Shown here: piece by piece, positions 53,783 to 64,000 of the stretch
How the letters are laid out: every line of letters starts with the position of its first letter
How positions within the stretch are numbered: the first letter of the stretch is position 1
Assembly (NCBI GenBank): GCA_012274445.1
Contig: JAAROD010000015.1
Location: forward strand, 2,356,001-2,420,000
DNA: 64,000 nucleotides
From: Sclerotiophoma versabilis
Taxonomy: Eukaryota; Ascomycota; Dothideomycetes; Pleosporales; Didymellaceae
Reading direction: 5' to 3'
Position numbers and translations under genes: made by a program
The notes under the pieces: model-generated
The model's database searches: none
What the model was told of the DNA's origin: nothing
Seen by the model: only the letters and a program-made list of their open reading frames with translations

Positions 53783-54608
53783 GCATTTTGCACACACTTT
53801 GCGTCAATCAATCATCGTAACTACCATATTATTCGCGTTCGCAGTGGCATTTTTAGCCTTTGCAACGGCTATCAGTACTTATAACCACCACTTTGGCAGG
53901 TGACAATCGGTGTCGAAAACGCGACTTTACCGCCTTGTTTGATTATCTGGTGCAAGACGGCTATACAGCTGAGTTTCTAAACACTAGAAGTGCTTCCTCC
54001 TGGCGACTCATTAATTCATTACTCTTAGTGCGATTAGTTCGTTAACATTCAGATCATCTCCACTTGACAATTAGGAAATGTTACGATACTGAGAACTGGG
54101 CTTTACGAATCCAAAGTGCTGTTGTGTTCAGGTAAAGAACCGTGTTTGGCAAAGGACTTCTCGTGAATGGTTGACTAAGACGAATCGAAAGCTGATCCAA
54201 CATTATCTTCAAACAAACTGGAAAAGAAGGCTTTGCTAGGGATTTCATTCGTATGCCAAGTATTCCGATCCGACGGACTTGGCTGGCTGCCTCGCTTACA
54301 TGCTCAGAGTTCCGGTGCAATCAGCTTCAACTGTCGCATCACTACCTCGTACTGAGAACGCCATGTTCGAATCAATCTGTGAGCCCAGCCCTGGCATTAC
54401 GGCGGTGCTGATGAGGGGTCTGCCTGCGTACGACATGTCAGCTACTGCCACGAAGAATGATGGTCACGGATCATGTTCAAGATTGATTGAAATAGAGCCT
54501 TGCGCCGTCCAAAGCAGGTGCAATGGCACGCCCACTTCTCCCGAATCTATACAGTCACAACACTAAACCTCGTCTTATATCCTGACTCTCTGCTGGATAT
54601 AATAAGAT
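53783..54608. other. intergenic, no supported gene
   Basis: Between two plus-strand genes. A plus-strand frame at 54279-54566 has no motif. Left part AT-rich. A TATA-like atataataagatat lies immediately before the next ATG. Confidence 0.4.
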
Positions 54609-56253
54609 ATGGTCCCCAATATCAAGGCAAAGGTACTCCAGGTAGCGGTAAAGGAGCGAGACAAGTACATCACCAAAGGGGAACCTAGCGGCAAAAAGGG
54701 CGACGAGCTCGTCCAAGCAACAGCAGCTACAGTGGGCTTTGTTTCCGAAATCATCCATCATAGAAAAGAGAAGAAGGTAAGAAAAGACACAGCGCATACA
54801 AACGAAGCATCGTGCACTGAGAGTGATGGAGGATTGGTTCCACCCCAGACATGCGAAGAAGGAGCCTCCAAATCCGGGACTACCTCCAAAGACCTCGCCG
54901 CCGCTTTCCTCTCTCGTCACCCGCCACTTATCCGGAATTCATTCCGTTCATCACAACGCCTAGAAACGCCTATCCTAATCCCGCAGCGCCGCCCCAACAC
55001 TCGAGCTCGTGGCTTCATACCAGCGTACGCACCGGTATTGTCCTCTTTTGACGTGTCGCAGAACATGTTTCTTGATTTTGTCGTATCACTCAACGCATCA
55101 CTCGAGCCAAACCCATACCTCAATGCAATCAACCTAGCTGGTTTTGCAGGTGAAGCTTCGCCTGAGCCAGTCGTGGGTCTAATGGTCGGGTTGGGTGTTC
55201 AGATAGTTACGGACGTCATCATGGAGGCACAGAGCCGAGACAAATCGAACGGGTTTCTGGACAGAGTAAACGACGGATTCTTTGCGCCCAGGGGATTGTT
55301 TGCATTTGTGGTAACGTGGCGCCCGAACGAACATGAGAACGACCATGTCATGGATGTCCATATCGACGCCAGCGCCTCTACGTCGCGTTCCCAAGTCGAC
55401 CTTGTCAGGACAGTCAAGAGCGTCGCAGCAGGCGACACAATTGCGAAGGACGCGTGGCGCGATATGCAACAACAGCTGCAGCGATCAATTCTTCCTGCTG
55501 GCGGTGAGGTGACTGCAATGACCTCGGCGCCGCTGGTGTGGGCTTCTGCTGACGAGATCACCGCTGTGACACCAGGACACATGGCTAAAAAGAAAGATCG
55601 CTTCGACCGCACTGGTTTGTGGCTCGACAACCATGTCGATAATCACACGCAAGTCACGTGGATGCAAGATCACCCAGATCATCCATTGGCTGGGAGCTTG
55701 CCCAAACCTGAGTTTCGGTCGCGATACGCGGATCCAAGTCACGCTGCGAGTAGTGGTGATTTTGTCGCGCTTTTGACTGGGGGACAATGGCATACGAAAG
55801 AGAGCGAGAAGAAGAAGGAGCAGGAAATGAAGAAAGAGATTAAGAAAAGAATGAGAAAGGAAATGAAGAAGGAGAAAAAGCTAAAAGAGAAGGAGGAAAA
55901 GCTGAAAGATAAGGAGGAAAAGGCAAATGTCAAACAGGAGACACCTGATGCAAAGCATGAAAGTTCTAAGCAGGAAAGTCCGCAGATAGCTGCGGCCAGC
56001 GACAGAGCCGTAGACCGAACCAATGGTTCAAGTGAAGGCGGTACTCACGAGACAGCTTCATGTGAGCTGAGCAAGCGCAAAAGCGGCGAGCGGCCACGAG
56101 GCTTGAGCGAACAGCGTCAGGAGAAGGCTAATCTGAGCAACGGTCTCAGCAGTCTTTTGAAAGATGTAAGTTGTACGCTCAATGTCACACTGGCAGTTCC
56201 ACTGACTGTGGGCACAGAACCTTGTATATTTGGCCATTGTACAACATCTCTAA
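54609..56253 (+). CDS. conserved fungal protein of unknown function with Lys/Glu-rich coiled coil
   Basis: Two exons, 54609-56165 and 56218-56253 (intron 52 nt), give 530 aa. The start MVPNIKAKVLQVAVKERDKYITKGE is followed by a variable linker; an ordered core (about 120-230) contains RRPNTRARGFIPAYAPVLSS and FLDFVVSLNASLEPNPYLNAINLAGFA, then VVGLMVGLGVQIVTDVIMEAQ, a small hydrophobic segment. FFAPRGLFAFVVTW follows. Residues about 395-440 are nearly pure Lys/Glu/Met, a charged coiled coil. The small last exon adds NLVYLAIVQHL; in the relatives I recall, proteins of this type end in a similar hydrophobic LYLMIVN motif, which supports splicing. Reading through would instead add a longer unrelated tail to 56261. 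Function unknown. Confidence 0.82.
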
Positions 56254-56836
56254 ATGGCTAGGAGCACGTAGTGCTGTCAGCCGAAGATGATCAACGCCGC
56301 TACAGTGATAGAATGAATGACTATTGCGACGAAAGACATTGTGGAGAGCGAAGTGTAGTGGTCTGAAGTGACGCGCCTGGTGCCTGAAACGTAAGCGTAG
56401 GTCAGAAGAACTTCAGTGTAATGAAGTAGCTGCGAATTGCGAAATGTTGCTGTACAATTTCCAAATGGCATAGTAGAGCCTAGAGTGCCTCAAAAGGCCG
56501 TGATAGGCTTGAGTCCTAGAAGACCAGGCAATGGATTTGAGACCTATGGGTGAACCGGGAGGTAGTCAGGGACAATTCCTTTGATGAGACTATTCGCATC
56601 ACGACAGTGACATGAAGATCAAGCAAGCAACAAATATCATTGGCGAGAAAACTAAAACATATGCGAATAACCATAAAAAACCACTAATTGAACACGGGAA
56701 ACAAATCACAACGAAAGCAACGAGAACCACAATGCATCGCTAAGTAAATAAACAGAAATGTAAAATATGTATACAACAACAAACTGGTACCGAAACATCA
56801 AAAAAGAAGCGAACCTTTACAAAGACAAAAAGCAAA
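56254..56836. other. convergent intergenic space
   Basis: Between the stop of the 530-aa gene (+) and the stop of the RING gene (-). AT-rich, especially 56620-56830. Probably two 3' UTRs. No gene seen. Confidence 0.5.
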
Positions 56837-57130
56837 TTAATAGAAACAGCTCTTTGGAATCTCAAACAACACTTGTCTGCACAAGGGACACTGCTGGCTC
56901 TCCTCAAACCACCTTCCGGCGCACTTGCTGCCAATGACGTGGCCGCAATGAAGGCGAACAGGCTCTTCATGCGCGTCGTTCTTGCAGCCATCTACCTCGC
57001 AAAGACGTTGCGTGCAGATGATGCACTCCTCTTCAGACTCGTTGTCGACGGTGGCGGTGGAGTACTTCTGGAGGCATTGGATGAAGTCCTTCGAAGTGGC
57101 CTTGGCGGCGACAAGAGGGGAGGGACACAT
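56837..57130 (-). CDS. small RING-finger protein
   Basis: Single exon, 97 aa, ATG at 57130. The RING occupies residues 36-84: Cys36-x2-Cys39, Cys44/Cys49, Cys62-Gly-His64, Cys70 and Cys81-x2-Cys84, with LHCGHVIGSKC and QCPLCR matching the C3HC4/H2 pattern. Before it are 35 residues including a short amphipathic helix (KDFIQCLQKY). RING proteins recruit E2 enzymes for ubiquitin transfer, but one this small could also be an adaptor. No partner can be named. A 5' exon is possible because family members are often longer, but no splice acceptor with a coding-like upstream frame was found. Confidence 0.75.
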   Translation of the reverse strand: MCPSPLVAAKATSKDFIQCLQKYSTATVDNESEEECIICTQRLCEVDGCKNDAHEEPVRLHCGHVIGSKCAGRWFEESQQCPLCRQVLFEIPKSCFY

Positions 57131-57547
57131 GTTGTGTGGTGTGATGGTGATGGTGATGGTGATAGTGGTGTTTGTGAGTAAAGTGTGTAAATGGCTTGTG
57201 ATAATTACTAGGAGTAGTTGTGAGATGAGATGAGATGATATGTCATGTTTGATGAATGTCCTTCCGAGGCAGGAGAGAGGCTATCTATGCAGATTAGCGG
57301 ATCAAGAAGATCAACTCGTACCAAAAACAAAATCCGCCCGCTGCTCAAGATCACACTCTACCAGGCGTTTCCAGATCACCTTGTAACAGGTACTTCAAGA
57401 TCAACTCGCACCGGTATATGCTCCAAAGACGCAGATCAGACGAATCACAGAGCTTTGTGATACTGTTTGATGGATGCAATATTCAAAGAACCATACTTTT
57501 GATTCCGGAAAATTACAATAATAATTTCAAAGTATCTCAACATCCAA
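57131..57547. other. short intergenic space with simple repeats
   Basis: Upstream of the RING gene (-) and downstream of the copper ATPase gene (-). Holds a GTGATG hexamer run at about 57141-57163 and a GAGAT pentamer run at about 57221-57238, both close to the RING gene start. Confidence 0.6.
57141..57163. repeat. GATGGT simple repeat
   Basis: About four imperfect copies of GATGGT, directly upstream of the minus-strand RING gene; on that strand it is an ACCATC run in the 5' leader. Confidence 0.8.
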
Positions 57548-60500
57548 TCAGATCTTTGACCATCTCAGCAGTACCGCAGCGGCAATCACAGGGAGCACAC
57601 TAACCAGCTCACCCAGACCTGCGAACTCGGGTGGAATGCGCGCATTGACAAAGGCACCTGCGCCTAGAAGCACTGCAAATATATTGTAGACAAAGCTCCA
57701 ACCAAAATTGAATGCGACCCTGTGCATTGCTTTCTTGCTGACTGCGAGAAGCGTTAAGACAGCTGATAGGTCTGATCGCATCAGCACAACATCAGCAGCC
57801 GACTGGGCAATATCGGTACCGTTCGACATATGCGTTCCTATTGTTGCCTGCGCCAGTGCGACTGCGTCGTTGGTGCCGTCACCAATAAACATAATGATAG
57901 GCTTGCGCGGCCTTATCGATGCCTGACTTGATAAAGGCACGGACTGGAGGGCTTCGATGTACTCTCGCTTCTCCGCAGGCGAACAGCGAGAGCGTACATT
58001 GCTGCTGGGAATCGAAAGCTGGCTGGCTGCAGACTGTACTGCCCCATCATCATCTCCGGACAAAATATGAACGGCGATACCACGCTGTTGGAGCTCCGAT
58101 ATGGTGGATGCGGCATCTGGCCGAAGAGTGTCCTGAAGTCCGTAAACAGCTGCTATATCTTCATCCACAGTAAAGCAAGTGACTGTAAGGCCTTTCGACA
58201 ACAAGGATTCGACTACGGGGTGCGCATTTAGGCCAAGCCAACGTGCACTGCCGGCTCTAAGGACTGTCCCTTGCCAGCTGCCCTGGACACCTTTCCCTGT
58301 CAGGACCTTTGCGTTTTGTATCGCTGCTGCAGTAAATTTCTCATTTTCCAAGTGTAATGCGACAGCAGCTGATACTGGATGCTTAATATTGGCTAGCAAG
58401 CCAAGCAACAGCGACTTGCTCAATGCAGGATCGTGGTAAAAATTAAATGCCTCGACTACAGCCAGCTGACCAAGTGTTAAAGTCCCAGTTTTGTCGAACA
58501 CAACATCTGTTGTTTTGTATGCGACCTCTATGCTTGCGGCAGATTTGAAGATCACGCCACGCCGTGCTGCTACGCCAGACGCTATGACAATAACCATAGG
58601 GACTGCTAGACCGATAGCACAGGGGCACGATACTATCAGTACAGTTATTGCGTACGTGATAGCTTCGGTGATGGCCCGTGATCCGGATTGTTTGCGGACA
58701 GTTACGCCTATTGCAACCCAAATGACGAACGTAATGATCGTGAGTGCCACTACGACGGGTACGAAGTAACTCGCAATCTTGTCCGCGATGTCTTGTATCC
58801 GCGGCTTTGACAGCTTCGCTTCATCGACCATACTTGCAATCGTAGTGATGGTGTTATCTCCCGGTAGGCGTGTCAGGCGAACGGTAAGCATGCCCGAGCC
58901 GTTGATCGATCCGGCGATGACGGAGGAGCCAGCATGCTTCTCGACGGGCCTCGACTCGCCGGTGAGCATTGATTCATCGACTTCAGACGAGCCCTCGATT
59001 ATGGTGCCATCGGTAGGTATCTGTGAGTCCGGTGCGACCCTGAAGACATCGCCGTATTGAAGGAGCCTGGCGTCAACGACCTTGTTTTGTCCGTTATAAT
59101 CAGCAAGTATAGCAGTGGGGGTTTGCAGAGATCTTGTCGAGATAGACTCAGCGGCCTGTGTATAGTCAGCAAAAGAATCAGACAACTTAATGTGACATGG
59201 TGTACCTTTTGCCGAGCTAAGGATGCCACCCAGCGCCCGACCATGATGAGGGTAACGAGGAGCGTGCTTGTCTCAAAAAACTCGCCAGTAGACAGAGGCT
59301 TGTTAGTTATCATATATCCGAAAGAGACGACTGAGAACAAGTAAGCTGCGCTTGTGCTCAAAACTATCAGTAAGTCCATCTCGATGACCCGGGAGAATAT
59401 GAGTGCTTTAAGGGCTTTCGGGTAGAACGGCCCTGCGATGCACACTTGCACAATGGTAGCCAACGCAAGCGAGGCAGAACTGTAGGCAACCTCGTGGTCC
59501 GGGAGAGGTGCCCATGCCATGACGAGGACCGGTACAGTGAGACATGCTGATAGCAAGGTCATAAAACCCATGTGCCAGACATGTCTGTTACCAGCATCGA
59601 GAGACGGATCTAGTCGTATTGGCGCCAATTGCATGACGATTTCCCACCCCCTTTCAATCAAGTCTCGAGATCCGACCACACTCGGATTGTAGACCACACG
59701 TATTGTATCCTTGTCGAGTGGTTGTACATCTATCACGCCAAGGGGCCACTTGTCATTGGCAACCGCGGTGGACCTACCGGTGCAGACGAGATCAAAGCTT
59801 GACCCTTGCGTCGAGACTTGCTCACATTTGAACTCAGTCGTACGCGCGAGATGTTTGATAATGTCTTCCACGGTCGTAGCAGTGTTGTCGATGTCGAATT
59901 CGGCTCGGGCCAGGATAAGGCTCGTTCGAAGCTTGCTTACATGTGGCAGTGTAGCCAGGGTCCGCTGGAGCTTTGTTTCACAGCCGGTACAGGTCATGCC
60001 GGATATGCTGAGAACGACATGCTCTTTGCCTAGACCTCTTTTTTCGGCGTCAACAAACTCATGGTCGCCAGAAGGTAGTTGGGCTAAATCGACTGTAGAG
60101 TGGGCTTTCTTCTCACTTGTACAGCACCCTTGCTTAGTGGTGGTTTTGGAGCAACAGCTTGAAGTGTTTGAACTCGGAGTCTGCTGTGCATCCTGCGTAG
60201 TCTGGTGACTGTTTACTGGGTGTGCGGTGACATGGGTTCTCGCCGATGGTTCTTTTGAGCAACAGCCGCTCGAGCCTGTCTTCTGTGGGCTGTTTGTGAC
60301 ATCTGGTGGAGGAGCTGTTGACGCCTTTGGCGAACAACATAGATCTGGCTGGGATACGCTGTTCTTATTGTTCTTGACGGGAGAGCAGCAGCTGTCTTCT
60401 TCGCAAGACAGACTTTGCGTCTTGCATGAAGGACGTGGTGATTTAGGGGAAGTTGTATCTGGAGTCATAGTAGAGGTTGGTGCAGCAAGCTGTTCCTGCA

Positions 60501-60564
60501 CAGCACCTTCGACAGGTGCAGCGCTAGGCTGACCGGAGCCGCAACAACTGCCTCCGCAAGCCAT
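57548..60564 (-). CDS. P1B-type copper-transporting ATPase with Cys-Cys-rich N-terminus
   Basis: Two exons, 60564-59206 and 59155-57548 (intron 50 nt), give 988 aa. Start: ATG of MACGGSCCG. The first 180 residues contain at least six Cys-Cys pairs (GSCCGS, DSCCSP, LCCSP, GCCSK, SCCSK, GCCTS), then one heavy-metal-associated domain with GMTCTGCETKL. The P-type core follows: MLTGESRPVEK (actuator TGES), SCPCAIGLAVP in helix 6 (the CPC metal site of Cu+ pumps), DKTGTLT with the phosphorylated Asp, KHPVSAAVALHLE (the HP of the nucleotide domain) and GDGTNDAVALAQA. It should export or compartmentalise Cu+ at the cost of ATP, like the CrpA-type detoxification pumps of Aspergillus rather than the Golgi Ccc2 type; the Cys-rich tail favours that. 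Membrane segments: two before and six after the HMA region. Confidence 0.94.
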
Positions 60565-61547
60565 GGCAGTACAAGTGATGTTGAAAGACAAGAAGCGAAG
60601 AGATCAGAGAAGTATATAGTCTGATACAGCGGAGAAGTGTTCAATTTAGCTTCCTATCGTGATATGTGTACTTCCAAGTCGATAACATATCGATATGTCA
60701 CCGCTTCCACCCTTGGTACGTAGGTAAGGAAGGCACTAATACCGCACAAGCACATCGCAGCCCTTCACCATTGAAGGCATGATTCCCAACATTGGCAGGA
60801 CCTCCAAGGTGAGATGACCATTGGTAGTGATCACTACAGAGTGCAGTTGCGTGGTGAAGGCAGGAGTTGCCTAAAGCGGAAGGTTTCGCTTTAGTGTGGA
60901 TTGCGGGATGAATTTTGACGCCATCCGCCTTATGACCAGCGTAGAAAGCACGACATGCGTAGGCTGCTCTTCCACTTACACCTAGTTAACTACGTCCCAG
61001 GGCCTCACTTCTCACCGCTGAAAACTAGAGAGCACGTGAGTACAGTACGCGATCGTCTCGACCTGAGTCGTCAATTTCGCGTCGATGTCGAGTGGTGAGT
61101 GCGGTATTGTTGACGCGTTGGACGTGACGAAGCCCGGATGCTGCCCAAGCGAGGCACCAGCGCCATCGCGAAAACCAGCTCGGACATACCTGTTCTATTT
61201 CCTCCCGATCAGAAGCCTGCATGCCGTTGTTTCCAGCGATGACACACCAGGAAGCGGGTAGGCCTGTCGAAGAGCTGATGATGACTGTTAGAGAGGTGGC
61301 CGTGCATGTCATTTGCACGTCATGGAACGCTCCACACCTTCCAATGGCTTTGCATATCGATGCCATTCGAGGTAACGACAACAGGCCATTCTTCCCAAAG
61401 AAGAAAAAATGATGCGTTCATATGAACATGCCATGTTCTTACGCTCGGCGAGTTTTAAATTCATATCGACCTAGGCTGCCACCACTTCGACTAGTCACAC
61501 CCAAAATCCCATACAAACATCGCCGCTAGAGAATCATTACCAACGAT
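60565..61547. promoter_or_regulatory. divergent intergenic space, copper ATPase / PEBP-like gene
   Basis: About 1 kb between two head-to-head genes. No clear copper-response element was found. A frame at 61025-61381 (-) lacks motifs. No gene supported. Confidence 0.45.
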
Positions 61548-62383
61548 ATGTCAACTACTCAGAACAGCGCGCTCTTTTCAGAGCACAAAGTCACTCCAGA
61601 TGTCTTGTCTAGCGATGCCGACCTGTCATACGAGTTGACAGTCTCGTGGCCGGAGACGAAGCTAAACAGGCCTGGTGAAGAGCTCGATCGTGAGCAAACT
61701 CAACCTCAGCCAAAGCTGTCGCTGAGCCCTGCGGTATGTAACCTTAACTGTTTTTCGATAAGACACATTCTGACTTGTCGTTGCAGCCTTCTGAGGCTCT
61801 GAAGAATCTGGTACTCATTATGACCGACCCGGTAAGACATACAACGGATCACTGCGAATCCATGACTTACATGAAGCCTAGGATCTTATGATGAACGACG
61901 ACACATATTTTGGCCAAGTGAGACACTGGCTCGTCAGCAATATCTCTACAGACTCAGACGGCTCCCTCAACACTGCCCAAGGAAAGGAGATCTCCCCATA
62001 TGTTGGCCCAGCCCCTCTGCCAAACTACCTTTACTCTCGTCCTCACCGTTACGTCTTCATCGTAGCCAGTGCACCTGGTGACGTTGAAATCACACCAGAA
62101 GACCTGCAGGAGCTTCAGAAGCCGTATGTTGCTGCAATCTCGGGAAAGCAGGGCGAAGTTCAGGATCTGAAGGACCGATGGGGCTTCAATGCGCAGAAGC
62201 TCATTGAGAAGAAGGGGTTGAAGGTCGAGGCTGCGAACTTCATGCGTGTGCATGGCACGCTTGCTAGCGCGGCCACAAATGCAGGCTTGATGGGTCAGGC
62301 TGCGGTCAACAAGGTAAGCATTCGGGCCGGATTAATCCTTACGCGAGCGTTCACTGACTGCTTTGTAGGTCCTAGGCAAGTAA
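61548..62383 (+). CDS. phosphatidylethanolamine-binding protein (PEBP) family
   Basis: Four exons, 61548-61733, 61787-61831, 61882-62313 and 62369-62383 (introns 53, 50 and 55 nt), give 225 aa. PEBP marks: LTVSWPETKL in the early strand, VLIMTDPDLM spanning exons 2-3 (the DPD loop of the anion-binding site), WLVSNIS, YVGPAPLPN and RPHRYVFIV (the GxHRY position, with Pro for Gly). The C-terminus (FNAQKLIEKKGL, EAANFMRVHG) is the usual ending helix. The last exon encodes only VLGK. Fungal PEBP proteins bind phospholipids or inhibit carboxypeptidase Y (Tfs1) in cytosol or vacuole; which applies here is unknown. No signal peptide seen. Exon 2 is only 45 nt, supported by exact continuity of the DPD motif. 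Confidence 0.88.
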
Positions 62384-62723
62384 GGAGGAAGTACGTATCA
62401 GCAATCAAGGTCTAAACAGCAATAATGTAGAATGCTATAATATTCCCCTTGTCGGCTTTTGTTGATGTGATGTGATCATGCGCATGGGGTAAGGACTGCG
62501 CCATACAACTCAGTCTCACCCTTCTGCCATCTCACTTACCATTATTTCTTGACCTATACTTCTTCACCACTATCACATATCGTTCACTCTGCCAAATTCT
62601 TAATCGCTGAGCATCTGAAACTGACTTCACCCATGGCGCTGCCAAGCTGTGATTCTACAATTTATCGGCACGAACCGCTCGGCTTGGGTGAGCCCCAAAT
62701 ACATCTCAACAATCGTGATCCTA
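62384..62723. other. short convergent intergenic space
   Basis: Between the PEBP-like gene (+) and the coiled-coil gene (-); nothing recognised. Confidence 0.4.
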
Positions 62724-63771
62724 CTATACGACTCCTATCGTACGTTTCCCGATCAGGACGGAGTTTTTGTTCTGAGCGGCGTCGTAGTGGGAGAACATGG
62801 CTTCCATACGTGCCTTTGCCGATGAGAGTTCCTCCTTGGTTACAGTCCTGTCCTTCTTTGGGTCCTTCTTGAGGCGAGTGGCCTTCAGTTCTGTAATCTC
62901 ACTGTCTCGCTGTTCAAGCTGCCATTTTAACTCACTTTGTGCCTTCTGTAGCCTCGCAACGTCAGACTTATAGGTCTTCAGCGAACAGGTCTGGTCCTGC
63001 AAACCACAGATTTTTGCCTTCTGAACATCCGAGTCCTCCTCCAACGCACGCTTGTCGTCCTTCAGCTCTGTGATGTGAGCTCGTAGGATTTTAAACTCTA
63101 TTCTGACCGCTTCATTACGTCGTTGCTTCTCAGCCTCGAAGTGTTCGACCCTCTGTTGTGCCTCTACTAGAGAGGTGTATCGGCTTGAGGTCTGGGGCTT
63201 TGGCAGACCTGCGATACGTCTCAGCAGCGTGTCCCTTTATGCCGTCCACACACCGTAAGTAGAGCTGAGCCGACGTCGACCGCTTCTTAAGCTGCTCGGC
63301 CAGTCCTAGAGTTTGTCGGTTCGGATGTCCCTCGTGCGCAAGGCGTCTGACGACGTCTTCAAGCTCTTCTATGTACTTCTGCGTGATCTGTCTTTGCAAC
63401 TGGCGCCCCTTAATCTGTTTTCTGTACTTTCTAAGATCTTATGTCACGCTCGCCTTGGCATATCCTGCTTGGGACTCTTCTTTCACAAGCTGATCACAGT
63501 TGGGCCCCCGGCGCGTCCTGTCTGGCTTGGTGCTGATACGAACTGCTGATGTAGCGCTACTGACACCGCCAGCGTAAGTAGCGCTGCTATTCATACTGTC
63601 GCTATCGCTCTCACTCGAATTGTCGTTGAAGGAGTCGTTGTTGAGCTGTGCTCGCTTCACTGGACGAGGGTTGACGTCTTCGATGCATCCGCGCTTCGGT
63701 ACGACTCTGGATAAGAGGAAAGTAACGTCCCCAATGATGAAGGTTAAGGTATGTCGGGGTATCAGTAACAC
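62724..63771 (-). CDS. probable coiled-coil protein, model uncertain (possibly decaying)
   Basis: Three coding-like stretches on the minus strand. The first (63771 to about 63500) is Ser/Asn/Asp-rich and polar (NNDSFNDNSSESDSDS). The second (about 63420-63240) begins KGRQLQRQITQKYIEELEDVVRRL, which recalls a bZIP basic region and zipper but lacks the conserved N-x-A-x-R. The third (about 63200-62724) is a long heptad-like coiled coil (VEAQQRVEHFEAEKQRR ... LKDDKRALEED). The first two share a frame but are split by TAA at 63441-63439; a 72-nt intron with a weak GTGAAA donor would remove it. A GTGTGG donor could join the second to the third. The true start is not found and may lie in an exon beyond 63771. 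I do not assign a function. Confidence 0.5.
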
Positions 63772-64000
63772 TGTTGCGTCCTGTCAGTGCCTAAGCCATC
63801 AAAGTGAGAGTGGCAAATTGAGATTTACTCACAAAGCGTGGAGGCGTTCAATGACCCGCTATGCTCGAAAGCCACTCAAAACACAGCGCAGATGTTCAGA
63901 AGCACAAGCTGGAAAGTTTCGCTGCCTTGTTTGTGCAACGGTGTGTGATACACTGTGCAGTGAAAGTGAAGAAGGCGCCATCTTGCATACCGTTCATAAG
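63772..64000. other. window edge, possible 5' exon of the coiled-coil gene
   Basis: A minus-strand ATG at 63981 opens 40 codons to a stop (MAPSSLSLHSVSH...). A GTGAGT donor near 63830 and a following AG could make part of this a 5' exon, but the frames do not join cleanly. No firm call. Confidence 0.3.

Noticed and set aside
61025..61381. 118-codon minus-strand frame between the copper ATPase and PEBP-like genes
   Set aside because: Starts on a non-ATG codon, no motif, located in a divergent promoter region.

Overview
This window is nuclear DNA from a filamentous ascomycete, most likely a dothideomycete of the Pleosporales type. Protein genes are spaced about every 2 kb on both strands. Introns are 43-107 nt, mostly near 50 nt, and almost all GT-AG. 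The gene families are typical of filamentous fungi: HeLo prion-inhibition protein, Zn2Cys6 regulator, rhodopsin-domain membrane protein, DUF4246, PEBP-like protein, P450. No bacterial operons, rRNA, tRNA or CRISPR were seen. The order assignment is inference; the fungal origin is secure. All gene models below were spliced by hand from reading frame, GT/AG sites and family alignment from memory.

Layout. 0-13.5 kb holds the 3' part of an enoyl-CoA hydratase, a HeLo-domain protein, a seven-helix rhodopsin-domain protein, a secreted type-B carboxylesterase, an IroE-like esterase and a RidA-family deaminase. 13.8-20.4 kb is a compact maltose-utilisation cluster: sugar/H+ symporter (-), intracellular GH13 alpha-glucosidase (+) and Zn2Cys6 regulator (-). 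The transporter and glucosidase share a 1.1 kb divergent promoter with a TATAAG box on each side. 21.5-28 kb has CDC6, a DUF4246 protein and a short-chain dehydrogenase. 28.5-32 kb has an FMN 2-hydroxyacid oxidase-like enzyme convergent with a 4CL-like acyl-CoA ligase; the last exon of the ligase adds the A10 lysine motif and a PTS1-like AKL end.

32-41.4 kb holds long regulatory genes: a germinal-centre-kinase-like protein kinase with a GC-AG intron, a 906-aa RS/proline-rich protein of unknown function and a C2H2 transcription factor with a long, repeat-bearing upstream region. 42-46.5 kb lacks an intact gene and carries the ruin of an RBR (RING-IBR-RING) E3 ligase gene, broken by frame changes and six premature stops that each lie one transition from Trp or Gln codons, a RIP-like pattern. 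46.5-64 kb holds a P450, adenine deaminase, a gamma-glutamylcyclotransferase-like protein with a hydrophobic tail, a cysteine-rich single-pass membrane protein, a Lys/Glu-rich protein, a small RING protein, a P1B-type copper ATPase with a Cys-Cys-rich N-terminal tail, a PEBP-like protein and, at the edge, a coiled-coil gene of uncertain integrity.

Most genes are housekeeping or metabolic singletons. The only clear functional cluster is the maltose one. The points most worth a second look are the RIP-like RBR relic, the HeLo protein with an atypical N-terminus and conserved-looking C-terminal tail, the putative 2OG-oxygenase-like triad in the DUF4246 protein, and the splice events that decide protein ends or frames.
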